Positions 1 to 12,289 of a stretch of DNA of 64,000 bases are shown piece after piece. The stretch's first letter is position 1. Every line of letters begins with the position of its first letter. The notes beneath the pieces are model-generated. The model saw only the letters and a program-made list of their open reading frames with translations. It was not told where the DNA came from and did not search any database. The translations under genes and the position numbers were made by a program. The stretch is from Riptortus pedestris (lineage: Eukaryota; Arthropoda; Insecta; Hemiptera; Alydidae): assembly GCA_019009955.1 (NCBI GenBank), contig CM032229.1, positions 192,796,501-192,860,500 of the forward strand, given 5' to 3'.

Positions 1-19
1 TGTGTGTGTGTGTGTCTGT

Positions 20-330
20 CTGTTACCGCTCTAGTGGTTTTATGTAAAAAGAAAGATCAAGTTCTTTAACAGCTGAAATGGGGCCAGGGTGAGGTGGGGT
101 TTAGAGGGGGAGAATTTTGAAAATTTGAAATATTTCTGTTACTCTACGTCGGATCGAATAAGTGTATAGGATCAATCTTAATGCAAATTACATGTACTAT
201 AAATATTGTTCTATACATTTATTCTTTATCTAGAATATTAATCAAAACATTTGCATTTTTCATAAAAAATTCTCTGTTATATAATAAACCACTTTATTTG
301 AAGCTTTTAAATAACAAATATTGTTTGTGC
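20..330 (-). mobile_element. Family A element, core fragment
   Basis: Reverse-orientation core of the dispersed Helentron-like family A. From left to right it has a (TG)n tract, TTACCGCTCTAG, the AAGAAAGATCAAGTT motif, a G-rich run, and the GAAAAATTC / CGGATCGAA / CTATACA blocks shared with the complete copies. Both termini are missing. Confidence 0.6.
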
Positions 331-507
331 ATGGGTGTGTGTATATAGAATAAAGATTAACATAAGCTACTCCTTAACAACATCCCTACAGAAAATTATA
401 TTTCTCAAAAACTATCAATCAGTATTAGTAAAACTACCACAAAATGGCAGATGAGGAAGCTGACCTTGATAGCAACCCCTAAACAAGGGGGCACCTTTTT
501 TTGTTTG

Positions 508-705
<198 letters not shown>

Positions 706-1196
706 TATGTGTATAATAATCTACTAAATAAATGCAACAAATAAGTATTGAAAACAAATATTAAACACAACAAATTATAAAAACAATGAATATTATAAGA
801 TGAATTAACTGTTTAATTTATTATAATAATAAAATAAGCATTAGTTTATATGAGTAAAACCAATGAGTTAAGGACAAAATAAAAATATATTAGAATTTCA
901 TTGAAAATTAAAAGTGCCTTAGTTTAAATCTTTTCCTTTTCCCCTTTTCGATTGCCCAACTAACCAGAATGAAAAACCTTTGCTTTTGTTGTTTTTCACT
1001 GACTAGTTAAACAAACTGAAAAAATCATATTTTAAAATCTAAATTGCAGCAAAGAGCATTAACGTTTATATTCAATTCATAGCCGAGACTCCTGTCGGCC
1101 ACCCTTTAAGGAGTCAAATATATTACATATTTCCAAAGAATAATGTTCATAAAACAAAGTATGAACTTGTTTTACAGAATTAATATAACACATAAT

Positions 1197-1437
1197 CAGT
1201 GGCGGCTCGTAGCTAAAATTAGTGGGGGTGCTGCTCCAGAGCCTTAGCATGGCAGAGTCGGCACTGTGGGGGATTAACTGGGGGATGGTTACCGCATTAA
1301 GCTTAAGGATTATATATTATACAAGTATAAAGAAAGAATTAAAGAAAAAAGGCTCATTATATTGAATGTTATAGATAATATCAAGTGGAAATTGGGGGTA
1401 CTGCAGTTCCACAGTGCCTATACGCGCGCCGCCACTG
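1197..1437. mobile_element. Non-autonomous hAT-type MITE with 8-bp target duplication
   Basis: A 241-bp element with short terminal inverted repeats, CAGTGGCGGC at the left and GCCGCCACTG at the right. It is flanked by CACATAAT (1189-1196) and CACATACT (1438-1445), an 8-bp target-site duplication with one mismatch. CAGTGGCG-type termini and 8-bp duplications are characteristic of the hAT superfamily. It has no coding capacity. Confidence 0.75.
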
Positions 1438-1662
1438 CACATACTCATAAAACAAGATTCACGATTAAGCTTCAAACCCTACCAGCAAGCAGTTAGACTG
1501 GATAAAATATATACATAATATATTTTTGATTAAATCATCCATTTACCCATGAAAAGCATTTGGGAGGGGGGGGAAGAGAGAGAAAATAGGGGGGGTGGGT
1601 AACTGGTTAAAGCTGCAATCGGAATTGTAGGCTGTTGACTAGTCCTTGCTGTCTCTATTTAA

Positions 1663-1838
1663 GAGGGCTCAGGTTGGCCGTGCGGGTTAGGGCGTTGGTC
1701 CTAATCACCCATGGCAGACCTAGAGTGGCGGGTTCGATTCCCGCCCTGGGCAGTAGACATTTATTTAGTGACGGACTCATTAAATAAACTCCTTGTGCCC
1801 ACCCTGGCTAGAAAAGGGTGGTAACCTGTAGATATATT
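1663..1838 (+). mobile_element. tRNA-derived SINE
   Basis: Begins GGCTCAGGTTGGCCGTG with A-box-like GTGCGGGTTAGG, followed about 50 bp later by a B box (GGTTCGATTCC), the internal Pol III promoter of a tRNA gene. A non-tRNA body follows (TTTAGTGACGGACTCATTAAATAA, then CTGGCTAGAAAAGGGTGGTAACC). It is cut at CCTGTAGATAT, where a family A element begins, so its 3' tail is missing. Confidence 0.8.
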
Positions 1839-2782
<944 letters not shown>

Positions 2783-3226
2783 TTTTATTTAATTGACCAT
2801 TTGTTATTGTTTTATAATAAAACATAAACTGTTACAGAAATAGTTTAATGCATAATCATAAAACAATATACAAGGACATGGTTCAAACCCCCAACATCAA
2901 ACACATATTTTGAGAGAAGCAAATCATTTTCAGAAGTAAAACTTTTTAACACACTGACAGTGTTTTAAATCTGTATGAAAAATATTCTTGGTATTCAAAA
3001 TAAATAAAAGAACTTCATCCCTGAAGTATGTGTTTATTCGCAAGATGAATACTATCATAAATAAATGGTTTATTTGTGTATTAAATAAAACAGCAAAATA
3101 TTTGTCGCATAAATCTAAAAATTATTTTTGATCAGGTACATTGTATCTTCAAGGTGGAAGACAAGTTGGTTTATTTTTTTTATTTATTTATTTGGAGCTT
3201 CGCAGCTGTGGCGATGTTGCTCGAGG
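2783..3226. other. No gene recognised; possible LINE tail at right end
   Basis: AT-rich unique-looking DNA. At 3172-3226 the (TTTA)n run followed by GGAGCTTCGCAGCTGTGGCGATGTTGCTCG resembles 50344-50395. Both read on the - strand as a short 3' end with an (AAAT)n tail, suggesting a truncated retroelement. Confidence 0.35.
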
Positions 3227-3335
3227 AAAAAAAACTGTCAAGTTGGTTTATAAAACATGTCGTCTTGTAATAAATATAAGACTAATTTTTATTACAAGAT
3301 GACATGTTTTATAAACCAACTTGACAGTTTTTTTT
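3227..3335. repeat. Near-perfect palindrome (fold-back)
   Basis: Two 48-bp arms (3227-3274 and 3288-3335) separated by 13 bp are inverted copies with one mismatch (GTCGTC against GATGAC). Each arm runs from an A8/T8 tract through CTGTCAAGTTGGTTTATAAA. It may be a short fold-back MITE. I see no convincing target duplication. Confidence 0.9.
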
Positions 3336-3689
3336 TCCTAATTTTAAAACATATCAATAACTCAAAAATCCATATTATATATTTAGAGTGTCAACGAAAT
3401 TAATTTATTTAATTGATAGATTTTACAAAATTTGAGCTAATTTTATAACAAATGTATTGTATAAATATAAATTCTATTCAACATTGAATTAAAGAAATTA
3501 ATTCATATAATATTAGTGAATGTTTTATAGAAAATAGAACTATTTGTTGTATCAAGTAATGTATTGTTAATGTTTAATGGAAATAAATGCATTTCATTAG
3601 TTTACCTCTTTTAGTACATGGTTGGATATTACTTATAATGGGGTAGAGGCTCTCCTACTAATCCCAAAAACCTATAAACACTGTCTTTC

Positions 3690-3985
3690 AATTGTGGCTT
3701 TACTCAAGGGTGAAAACTAAAAAATGCAAATATATGTTACTAGTCAAGATAGAAAAAATGTACACAATAATATATACAGTAAATTACATTTCTAATAAGC
3801 GTGGGTCTATACAATATTTCAATTCAACAAATAATAATGGAGATATTTCTTATTTTCAAAATTCCACTGCTCCAAACCCTTCTCACACATTTTCAATACG
3901 CCATTAACAAACTCGATCTTTAGTATTGCATGAAAGGCTTAAATATTTAGTCTGCATTAACGATCAAACAAAAATATTGACTCCT
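3690..3985 (+). mobile_element. Degenerate family A core
   Basis: Recognisable blocks in family order: GCAAATAT, TCAAGATAGA, ACAATA-TATA-AGTAAATT, TCTATACAAT, TAATGGAGATATTTC, GATCTTTA, AACGATCAAACAAAAAT. Heavily diverged, without termini. Confidence 0.5.
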
Positions 3986-4012
3986 AAACTATATATTTAA
4001 TTATATTATGTA

Positions 4013-4077
<65 letters not shown>

Positions 4078-4084
4078 ATATTAA

Positions 4085-4700
<616 letters not shown>

Positions 4701-4702
4701 TA

Positions 4703-4747
<45 letters not shown>

Positions 4748-5047
4748 GTAGTAAGGTCCATAGGTTTCCGGCCTGTCCTGCTTGCCCTCCTTCAACATGC
4801 CGGGAGCTGCACGCCTATGCAGGTCCATGCCTGCTCACTCCATACCCATCGCCCGCACTTCCTCAGTCTTGTCAGTCAGTGTCTAGCCTTAAAGGAACCT
4901 CCCCATTTTTACAATGTTTAAACTCGAGTACCTTGCAGTAATTAAATTCTTTTGTAAAGAGGGTCTTACTCCTGCGCAAATTAAAGAGCGCTTGGATTGT
5001 GTATACAGGCAGTCCTCCCCCTCGTATTCCACAGAGAAAGAATGTTT
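4748..5047 (+). pseudogene. Mariner transposase, amino-terminal relic
   Basis: After a GC-richer leader, an ATG at 4914 opens MFKLEYLAVIKFFCKEGLTP followed by AQIKERLD and SPSYST. This matches the first helix-turn-helix of SETMAR-like mariner transposases (EYRAVIKFL...I.ERL...SPSYSTVKRW). It binds transposon ends in active relatives. The match stops at about residue 38, where the frame departs and a family B piece begins. The catalytic domain is absent. It may belong to the same mariner lineage as the carboxy-terminal relic at 18.8-19.3 kb. Confidence 0.6.
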
Positions 5048-5482
5048 AAAACAAAAGCTACTTTTAATAACACAAAAACAACTTTTGTTATGTGCACATT
5101 TGTCTTAAAAACAGATAGAAAATGAAATTTTAATATAGATTACAATCATGGAAGAATTAATACTAATTTACTCGTACATATAGAGTTTTGTTAAGTTTAG
5201 TTCAATCGTTAGTGCCCACTTTAACTTTTTAGTGTATATCTCGTTTATACTTTGTTATAAACAAAAGTGAATATAACACAAAATATTCTAAATAACAAAT
5301 TAAACAACTTTGTCCCGTGCATATTTGCCGAAAAACCAACAGGAAACAAAATATCGCTATTTTTAATTTTAGGTCTCACAACCCCCACTCCTGCTCCATC
5401 TGCAAATTCATTCAAATCGGTTCAGCCGTTTAGGAGGAGTTTAGTGACATACACACGTACAGAAGAATTATATATATTAAGA
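5048..5482 (-). mobile_element. Family B element, 3'-truncated fragment
   Basis: Reverse-orientation family B unit: AGCTACTTTTAATAACA, CAACTTTTGTTATGTGCACAT, ATGGAAGAATTAATACTAAT, TATATCTCGTTTATACTTTG and CAACCCCCACTCCTG. It then runs into AAATCGGTTCAGCCGTTTAGGAGG, the head motif (CGGCTGAACCGA on the other strand). No terminal hairpin. Confidence 0.6.
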
Positions 5483-5589
5483 TTTCAAGATTACAAGCTA
5501 TATATAAAAAATTAACAATAATATCGTAAAGTAGAAATATAAACATATAAAGAGAAAATTGTTGGCCTAAAAAAGAAAGAAATTTACAG

Positions 5590-6115
5590 AAATTAGAGTA
5601 TCTGTAAATATTTTAGTTATAGCTGTTGTATTAGATGTAATAAGTATTCCACCTGTTAATTGTATCAAAACCATGCTCTGCAAATATTTTAAATACATTA
5701 TTATATTTTAAAAATAGCTTGTCTTCTTCTATTCGAATTTTGCCTCTTAGTCATTCAATGTCTTGGTATAGTTTTTGTTGTTCGTTTAGTCAATAGTCTG
5801 CAATCCTTATTTAAATGTTGACATGTTTGTGAATATATATATATATACACACAACAACATTATACAAATAGTAACAGGACATGGACATTATACAATTAGT
5901 AACAGGACATGGCTCACTAAATGTCAACACTTAATATACAATTGCAGACTATTGACTAACGAACGACAAAAACTATACCAAGATATTGAATGACCAATAT
6001 AAATATAACAATGCTTTTAAAATATTTGTAGAACATGCTTTGAATAAAATTAATCGGACAAGTACTTATTACAGCTGATAAAACAACTATACTTAAATTG
6101 CTTACAGATACTCAA
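5590..6115. pseudogene. Inverted pair of LINE ORF2 carboxy-terminal fragments
   Basis: The right arm (5925-6115, +) reads in places as CQHLIYNCRLLTNERQKLYQ, resembling the C-terminal His/Cys segment of non-LTR retrotransposons (HLI..CRLL..ER). The left arm (5590-5835, -) is an inverted, roughly 80% similar copy, sharing for example TTGGTATAGTTTTTGTTGTTCG and GTCAATAGTCTGCAAT in reverse. The spacer holds a short TATA-CACA tract and two copies of ACAGGACATGG. Both arms are broken by stops. Origin as two insertions or one inverted duplication is unresolved. Confidence 0.55.
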
Positions 6116-6159
6116 TAATTCATTTTTTTTTTTTTTTTCTCAAAACTAATAACTTTCTC

Positions 6160-6162
<3 letters not shown>

Positions 6163-6195
<33 letters not shown>

Positions 6196-6242
6196 TAGAT
6201 AGATAGATATATATAGATATAGATATATATCTATATATATAA
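6163..6242. repeat. (TA)n/(GATA)n microsatellite
   Basis: TA dinucleotides followed by GATA units and interspersed TATAGATA, directly before an (AACA)n stretch. Confidence 0.9.
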
Positions 6243-6430
6243 CAAACAAACAAAATAAGCTGCCCTCTTTCTGAGGGTACCTGTATGGTCAGCCTCCTAA
6301 TCTGCCAATTTCTGGTAATAATATTTTTTTTTTTAATTTTATTTAAATTGTATGCGAAAAGTTTGAATAATTTGAATATTGCAAATTAGGGGGGTATCTC
6401 AGGTGAGAGTGCAGCTTATTATTTTTATCT

Positions 6431-6723
6431 TTATTTTTTATATAAATGATGATGGACAATTCTTATTGATGATTTTAGAACAAGTGAGGATAAATTCTTC
6501 AGATCATCGTTTGTTAGCCCTTGTTCTATTAGTATCTTCACCGTTTTTTGATGGAGGACTCCTCTTGAGCCGAACAGTAGCCCCACAACTGTCCAGTCTT
6601 GGATTTCGTATTTCTTTATGAAATAGGGGCAACAAGGTTCATGTATGCTTTTCTTCTCCTGGTCCACCTCGTCTGCTTGCTTTTTGTTAATCTCAAAACG
6701 GACAGTAGGATCCAGAATTAAGC

Positions 6724-6726
<3 letters not shown>
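6431..6726 (-). pseudogene. LINE ORF2 carboxy-terminal fragment
   Basis: Reading leftward, an open frame from about 6726 to 6431 carries DPTVRFE, then VDQEKKSIHEPCCPYFIKKY, then VVGLLFGSRGVLHQKTV. I recall this order (DPT.RFE / P.YF..KY / GL..G.RGT) from the region downstream of the reverse transcriptase in some arthropod non-LTR retrotransposons, so the family call is from memory of conserved blocks. The fragment is 5' truncated and ends near the YKK stop. The clade is not certain. Confidence 0.5.
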
Positions 6727-6758
<32 letters not shown>

Positions 6759-6973
6759 ATTTAACAAAATTATTGTTAATCATTTACATATAACTTGTAC
6801 TCTTGAAATAATTTATAAATAAATTATTTGTAATATAATACAAATGCATTTGATATGCTAACTTGCATAAAATGGAAGTGAAAAATTGGAAAATGCAAGA
6901 AAAAGTAAACGGCCTTCATATAGGATTACTATTGGAAGGAAACAAATAAAAAAAAATTGAATATATATATATC

Positions 6974-7095
6974 ATTTAGAGCCAACCTCATTTTCATCAT
7001 CTACTAGATCGGATCAATAGACATTTAGGAAATATTTTGTCGATTTTCATGAGTAGACCCTCAATAGCTGATTTCCCAAAAGAGTAATCTGCTAA
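6974..7095 (+). mobile_element. Family A element, 3' end fragment
   Basis: Carries CAACCTCATTTTCATCATCTACTAG, GATCAATAGACATTTAGG, CTCAATAGCTGATTTCCC and terminal AATCTGCTAA; the terminal palindrome is decayed. A short TA run precedes it. Confidence 0.65.
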
Positions 7096-7241
7096 AAACA
7101 GTCTTTTAAGATTTGGTTCCTAAAAATGAAAGAAAGCGAAACGTGAACTTCAGTGTTTAATAAAATTTAAAATAATTATTCATTAAAGAAAATTTGATGC
7201 GATCTTCCCCAGTACCATACCAATTTTTCTTAATGAATTAT

Positions 7242-9005
7242 TTGGAAAATATTGCAACTGTTTTAGTAGAACTCATACTACTTAGCTGTGTCATAAGGAT
7301 AATTATCTAATGAAATATAAGTTTATTTAGTGTATTTGATTTAATGGAAGTAAAAGGAAGTTATGTAGTGCCTATAGCAGATTTGTTTTCATGAACTGCT
7401 CAATAGGAATAGAGAGTAGTAAGCTGGGCACTTGCCTTATGCTTAGGAAATAGGTAAAGTAATCGACTTGAAGGCAAGTGCACAATGGTTATTGAAATTT
7501 AAAGTCATTGACTTGAAGGAAAGTGGACAATTATTATTGGAATTGAAAGTGATTGACTTGAAGGAAAGTGGGCAGTTGTTATTGAAATTTTAAGTAATTG
7601 ACTTGAAGGAAAGTGGACAATGATTATTGAAATTTTAAGTAATTGACTTGAAGGAAAGTGGACATTATGATTATTGAAATTTTAAGTAATTGACTTGAAG
7701 GAAAGTGGACAATGATTATTGAAATTTTAAGTAATTGACTTGAAGGAAAGTGGACAATGATTATTGAAATTTTAAGTAATTGACTTGAAGGAAAGTGGAC
7801 AATGATTATTGAAATTTAAAGTCATTGACTTGAAGGAAAGTGGACAATTATTATTGGAATTGAAAGTGATTGACTTGAAGGAAAGTGGGCAGTTGTTATT
7901 AAAATTTTAAGTAATTGACTTGAAGGAAAGTGGACAATGATTATTGAAATTTTAAGTAATTGACTTGAAGGAAAGTGGACATTATGATTATTGAAATTTT
8001 AAGTAATTGACTTGAAGGAAAGTGGACAATGATTATTGAAATTTTAAGTAATTGACTTGAAGGAAAGTAGACATTGTAATTGGCTTGAAGGAAAGTGGAC
8101 AATGATTATTGAAATTTTAAGTAATTGACTTGAAGGAAAGTGGACATTATGATTATTGAAATTTTAAGTAATTGACTTGAAGGAAAGTGGATAATGATTA
8201 TTGAAATTTTATGTAATTGACTTGAAGGAAAGTGGACATTATGATTATTGAAATTTTAAGTAATTGACTTGAAGGAAAGTGGACATTATGATTATTGAAA
8301 TTTTAAGTAATTGACTTGAAGGAAAGTGGACATTATGATTATTGAAATTTTAAGTAATTGACTTGAAGGAAAGTGGACATTATGATTATTGAAATTTTAA
8401 GTAATTGACTTGAAGGAAAGTGGACATTATGATTATCAAAATTTTAAGTAATTCACTTGAAGGAAAGTAAAGAATTATTATTGGAATTTAAAGTAATCGA
8501 CATGAAGGAAAGTGGACAATTGTTATTGGAATTTAAAATAATTGATTTGAAGGATAGTGGACAATTATTATTGAAATTTAAAGTAATAGGCTTGAAGGAA
8601 AGTGGACAATTGTTATTGGAATTTAAAATAATTGATTTGAAGGATAGTGGACAATTATTATTGGAATTTAAAGTAATTGACTTGAAGGAAAGTGGGCAGT
8701 TGTTATTGGAATTTAAAGTAATTGACTTGAAGGAAAGTGGGCAGTTGTTATTGGAATTTAAAGTAATTGACTTGAAGGAAAGTGGGCAGTTGTTATTGGA
8801 ATTTAAAGTAATTGACTTGAAGGAAAGTGAACAGTAGTTATTAAAACTGAGGCTATCGAGTAAATTGGAAAATGTTTGTGATGATCATAAAATTTGGTAC
8901 GTTATAAATTACCATCATATATGTGTAACTGATGAGATCATTTAATAAATCACAAAATATAGACAAAATGGGTGAAGAGAAATATTTCTTCAGCATTTAC
9001 AAAAC
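7242..9005. repeat. Minisatellite locus I (45-bp unit array plus flanks)
   Basis: The array at 7459-8836 has about 30 units of 45 bp (AATTGACTTGAAGGAAAGTG core); a variant with ATTATG adds 2 bp. A higher-order period of 7 units is visible: the TTGGAATTGAAAGTGATTGA variant recurs after about 317 bp. Both flanks (7242-7458 and 8837-9005) recur around a second, degenerate array at 11186-11738, so the whole locus is duplicated. From 8457 to 8836 the units stay in phase and give a 126-codon open frame of 15-residue repeats (LKESGQLLLEFKVID). No start context, promoter or splice signal supports expression. Confidence 0.9.
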
Positions 9006-9156
9006 AAAACATTTCAATAAGTTATTTGGAGATCATTGCCAGTGTAGTTTTTTAGGTGTTTCGCAATATGAATTATTCACACTGTTTCTTTTTATAAAAA
9101 TAAAATAGAGTTGGTTAAGCCACATTATTATATATTATTATATATATATATATATA

Positions 9157-9370
9157 TATTTATTAACGTCCACTTTTTGCAACTAAGGCTAATTGGGACG
9201 GGTTATCTACAGGTTACCACCCTTTTCTAGCCAGGGCGGGACTGAGGATTTTATTTATTGAATTCCGTCACTAAATAAATTCCTTTGCCCAGGTGAGAAT
9301 CAAACTCGCCACTCTAGGTTTACCATGTGAGTTCAATGTTTTAACTCACATGGCTAATCTGCGCCCCTAT
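9157..9370 (-). mobile_element. tRNA-derived SINE, near complete
   Basis: On the - strand: GCTTAGCCATGTGAGTTAAA-like A-box region, GGTTTGATTCTCACC B-box-like sequence, the body, and a 3' end TTAGTTGCAAAAAGTGGACGTTAATAAATA. This is one of the most complete copies and defines the 3' end of the family. Confidence 0.75.
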
Positions 9371-9454
9371 ATTATTATAAAAAATGTGTTAAAATATCTA
9401 CAGTCATTGGTGAAAGAAAAGTATGTTTATGTTTTCTCCAGTGGATATTAGTTG

Positions 9455-9630
9455 CAGGATTTAAGTGGTGAGTTTGATTCTACCCTGGGCAATAAGAATT
9501 TACTCAGCGACCAACTCATTAAACAAAAATTAGTCCCTCGCTGGCTGGAAAATGGTGGTGGCCTGTAGATATCCTGCCCCAATTAGCTATAGTAGCAAAA
9601 CGTTGGCATTAATAAATAAATAAAATTGTA
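9455..9630 (+). mobile_element. tRNA-derived SINE, diverged copy
   Basis: Has the B-box remnant GAGTTTGATTCTACCCTGGGC, CTCATTAAACAAA, GGCTGGAAAATGGTGGTGGCCTGTAGATAT and a tail TTAATAAATAAATAAAAT. The tRNA A-box half is unrecognisable. Confidence 0.6.
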
Positions 9631-10022
9631 GGAACAGAAACCCAGGTCTTAGAATCTATAGTTCAATGTTTTACTGTACAGTTAAATTTGATTCTAAAGT
9701 TGTGTCTCTTGGAGGTTTTTGATAATTGTTGCAGTGTATGGTCTGTTGTTGTGTAATAGTTGTGAAATGTTGATAGGTAAGTTATTAGCCTGGTGTATGT
9801 AAGTGTTTGATAGTTGTTGTGTATTACAAAGTCTATATAAAGCTGGTTCAATCCTAGTTAGGAGGTGTTCGTGTCTTGCTGTCAGAATAGCTATGCCTCA
9901 AACAAACAAGAGTTCTTTGAATGTTTTCATTATTTGACAGCCATTCATGAATAATGTCTTTTGTTCCACATAGGTGTGTGTGTTTGACACCATTCCACTT
10001 CGCATTTTATGTTGACCTCTTT
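9631..10022. other. No feature recognised
   Basis: AT-rich DNA between a SINE and the piggyBac element. Short open frames here have no recognisable motif. Confidence 0.4.
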
Positions 10023-10026
10023 TTAA

Positions 10027-10956
10027 CCCTCCTCCCCTGCCCACAGGGTCGTGGGCGACCCAGAGCTGCTTTGTCGGCGCTTGTACGCACCTGTGCAAGG
10101 TGGGTAGGGGGGAGGGGGTCAATTACCCTACCAGTAAGTCCTCTGGAAGCTGTACTAGCGATAAGGTAAGTGTGGTTGCTTTTCTAACCTTTATTCTAGT
10201 ATTTTTCTAGAAAAATCTGCAAGTGTGGGTCGAATACGACCTAGGGGTAGCTTATGTGTCATGAATATTCTAAACTGTTTTCGTCTGTCTGGTCTAATTA
10301 TTTTGTTTTCTTCTGCAGTAAAAATGGCTGATCGAAGCCTTTTTATTACTGATGATGAAATTCGGTCGCAATTTCAAAAACCATCGCTCTCGTCACTCCG
10401 CACCTAGAACAACGGATGTCCAAGCCCATTCCAGGAGGTCTAAAATTGGCAATAACCAATTTTTTAAAAAAGGAAATGGTAGAACCAGGGCCTACAAAAT
10501 CTTTAGAAACTTCAAAACGAGCTAGGTGCAGTTTCTGTCCCTGGAACAAGGATCAAAAAGCAATTCCAGCTGTCAGCTTTGCCAAAAATCTATTTGTGGT
10601 GAACACAAAATGGGTATTTGTCCATCTTGTTTGACCGAAGCGGAATTGAATATTTCAAAATCACCAATAGAATATTTAAAATATGAAGGATTAAATTGCC
10701 TTATAACATAGTGTAATGCAATATTTCTTGTAATGTATTATTTACCTGTTCAATAATTTTGTTTTTACAATTTGTTATTTATTTTTCACCTTTTCAAGAT
10801 TAAAAATGATGTTTCTATACTTCATAAGTTTTGTACTTTTCATTTTAAATCCTAAATGATTTATTTTTATATGACAAGATGAATTTCAGGTCCATGGGTC
10901 GTACACGACCCAGGAGTAGTAAATGTGTCATAGAATACAAGGGTAGGGGAGGAGGG
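10027..10956 (+). mobile_element. piggyBac deletion derivative (930 bp) with TTAA duplication
   Basis: Flanked by TTAA on both sides (10023-10026 and 10957-10960), the canonical piggyBac target duplication. The ends are inverted repeats, CCCTCCTCCCCTGCCC at the left and GGGTAGGGGAGGAGGG at the right (one mismatch in 16). Palindromic subterminal motifs GGGTCGTGGGCGACCC (about 10046) and GGGTCGTACACGACCC (about 10886) lie inside, with a related GGTCGAATACGACC at about 10228. The interior keeps only the two ends of a transposase gene, so it is non-autonomous. The palindromes are candidate transposase-binding sites. Confidence 0.88.
10324..10705 (+). pseudogene. Internally deleted piggyBac transposase remnant
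   Basis: An amino-terminal piece (from ATG 10324: MADRSLFITDDEIRSQFQ, stop at 10405-10407) is followed in another frame by a carboxy-terminal piece. That piece has GGLKLAITNFLKK, then RARCSFCPW and, after a further frame change near 10540, CQLCQKSICGEHKMGICPSC. The Cys/His spacing (CxxC..CxxC...ICxxH....CxxC) fits the cysteine-rich DNA-binding domain at the end of piggyBac transposases. The DDD catalytic core (several hundred residues in autonomous elements) is missing; the deletion junction is near 10385-10415. An AG acceptor-like TTCTGCAG precedes the ATG, suggesting a 5' UTR intron in the parent gene. Confidence 0.7.
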
Positions 10957-11185
10957 TTAAATAAGTTTAATAACATCTGTACATTTAGCAGAGATTCACC
11001 TTAATAATACATTGGAGAATTTGATTAAGGAAAGTATGTAGCAAGTGTCAAATTTCCCCAAAACATTTATCCTATTCACATGTTAGAAAATATAACGGTC
11101 TATCCATGTGATACAAACAGAGCTTCCTTTAATCAGGAATTTTTGTTTATTGAAATTTTGGTGCATGTTGGCTTCATGCGGAAAA

Positions 11186-11738
11186 TCATCGCCACTGTTC
11201 TAGTAGAACTTATACTACTTAGCTGTGTCATAAACATAATTACCTAATGAACTGTAAGTTTTTTTAGTGGATTTGATTTAATGGATAACAGATTTGTTAT
11301 CATGAAGTGCTCTGTACGAATATTGACTAGCAAGCTGGACACATACCTTATACTTAGGAAATGGGTAAAGTAATTGACTTGAAGGCAAGTGGACAATTAT
11401 TATCAAAATTTAAAGTAATCAACAAAGTAAAGTGAACATCTAATTATCGAAATTTAAAGTATTTGACTTGAAGGCAAGTGGACAACTACTATTGAAATTT
11501 AAAGTAATCGATTTGAAGGAAAATGAACAATTATTAATATAATTTAAAATCATTGACTTGAAGGAAAGTGAACTATTATTATTGAAACTTAGGCTATCCA
11601 GTAAATTGAAAAATATTTGTGATTATCATAAAATTTAGTATCTTATAAACTACCATTAAATATTTCTAACTGATCATTTTATAAATCATAAAATCTAGAC
11701 AAAAAGGGTGTAGAGAAATTTTTCTTCAACATTTACAC
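11186..11738. repeat. Minisatellite locus II (degenerate copy of locus I)
   Basis: Its left flank (TTCTAGTAGAACTTATACTACTTAGCTGTG) and right flank (GGCTATCCAGTAAATTG, TAGACAAAAAGGGTGTAGAG) match the flanks of locus I at roughly 80-85% by eye. Only five or six diverged units (11364-11590) lie between, against about 30 in locus I. Confidence 0.85.
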
Positions 11739-12285
11739 AATTTTATTTTATACAGAATTTGAAATGGCGAATGAATGAAAACAGATTATTCCATGTTGTT
11801 TATAATAATAAACAATTTACCCATAATAGTAGTTATTCAGATAACTTATTTACTGCTAAAATACTTCTGCAAATTTCCTACTCCACTTATAGAATAAAAT
11901 TCTATCCTCAGCATGCCATCAGTTTGTTATTTTCATAATTGGCTCTTTTAAAAGGTGCCTTTTGTTTGAAAGCACTGTACAGTCATGTATGATGTCTGTT
12001 CAGTGGCAAAATCGCAAATGCATAATGGATTGTTGGTCAGTTTACAACTGAATAGAATACAACTGATTTAAGAAACCAATATGTTTAGTTACATTTTAAT
12101 AGAGCTATGTCTTGTTAGGAATAGTGCTGTGTAAAAGTCGATAGGTATTTCTTTCTTGTTTTAGTATTTTGCAATGTAAGTCTTAAAGAGTTGTCCTTTA
12201 TGTGTTCTTGCCATTTGTTTATGTTGTTGGTATTGAGCATGAGTAACATTTTGTATTTCCAAAAAATTTAGATGCTAACTTTGCT
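11739..12285. other. No feature recognised
   Basis: AT-rich DNA without recognisable coding or repeat structure. Confidence 0.4.
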
Positions 12286-12289
12286 TAGA

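Noticed and set aside
1663..1760. Functional tRNA gene
   Set aside because: The A- and B-box-like motifs are those of a repeated SINE. No cloverleaf with a proper acceptor stem or anticodon arm can be drawn, and the sequence continues into a SINE body.
7459..8836. CRISPR array
   Set aside because: The repeats are contiguous with no variable spacers, the genome is eukaryotic, and the unit is a minisatellite. The same applies to 12290-13038 and 59245-60592.
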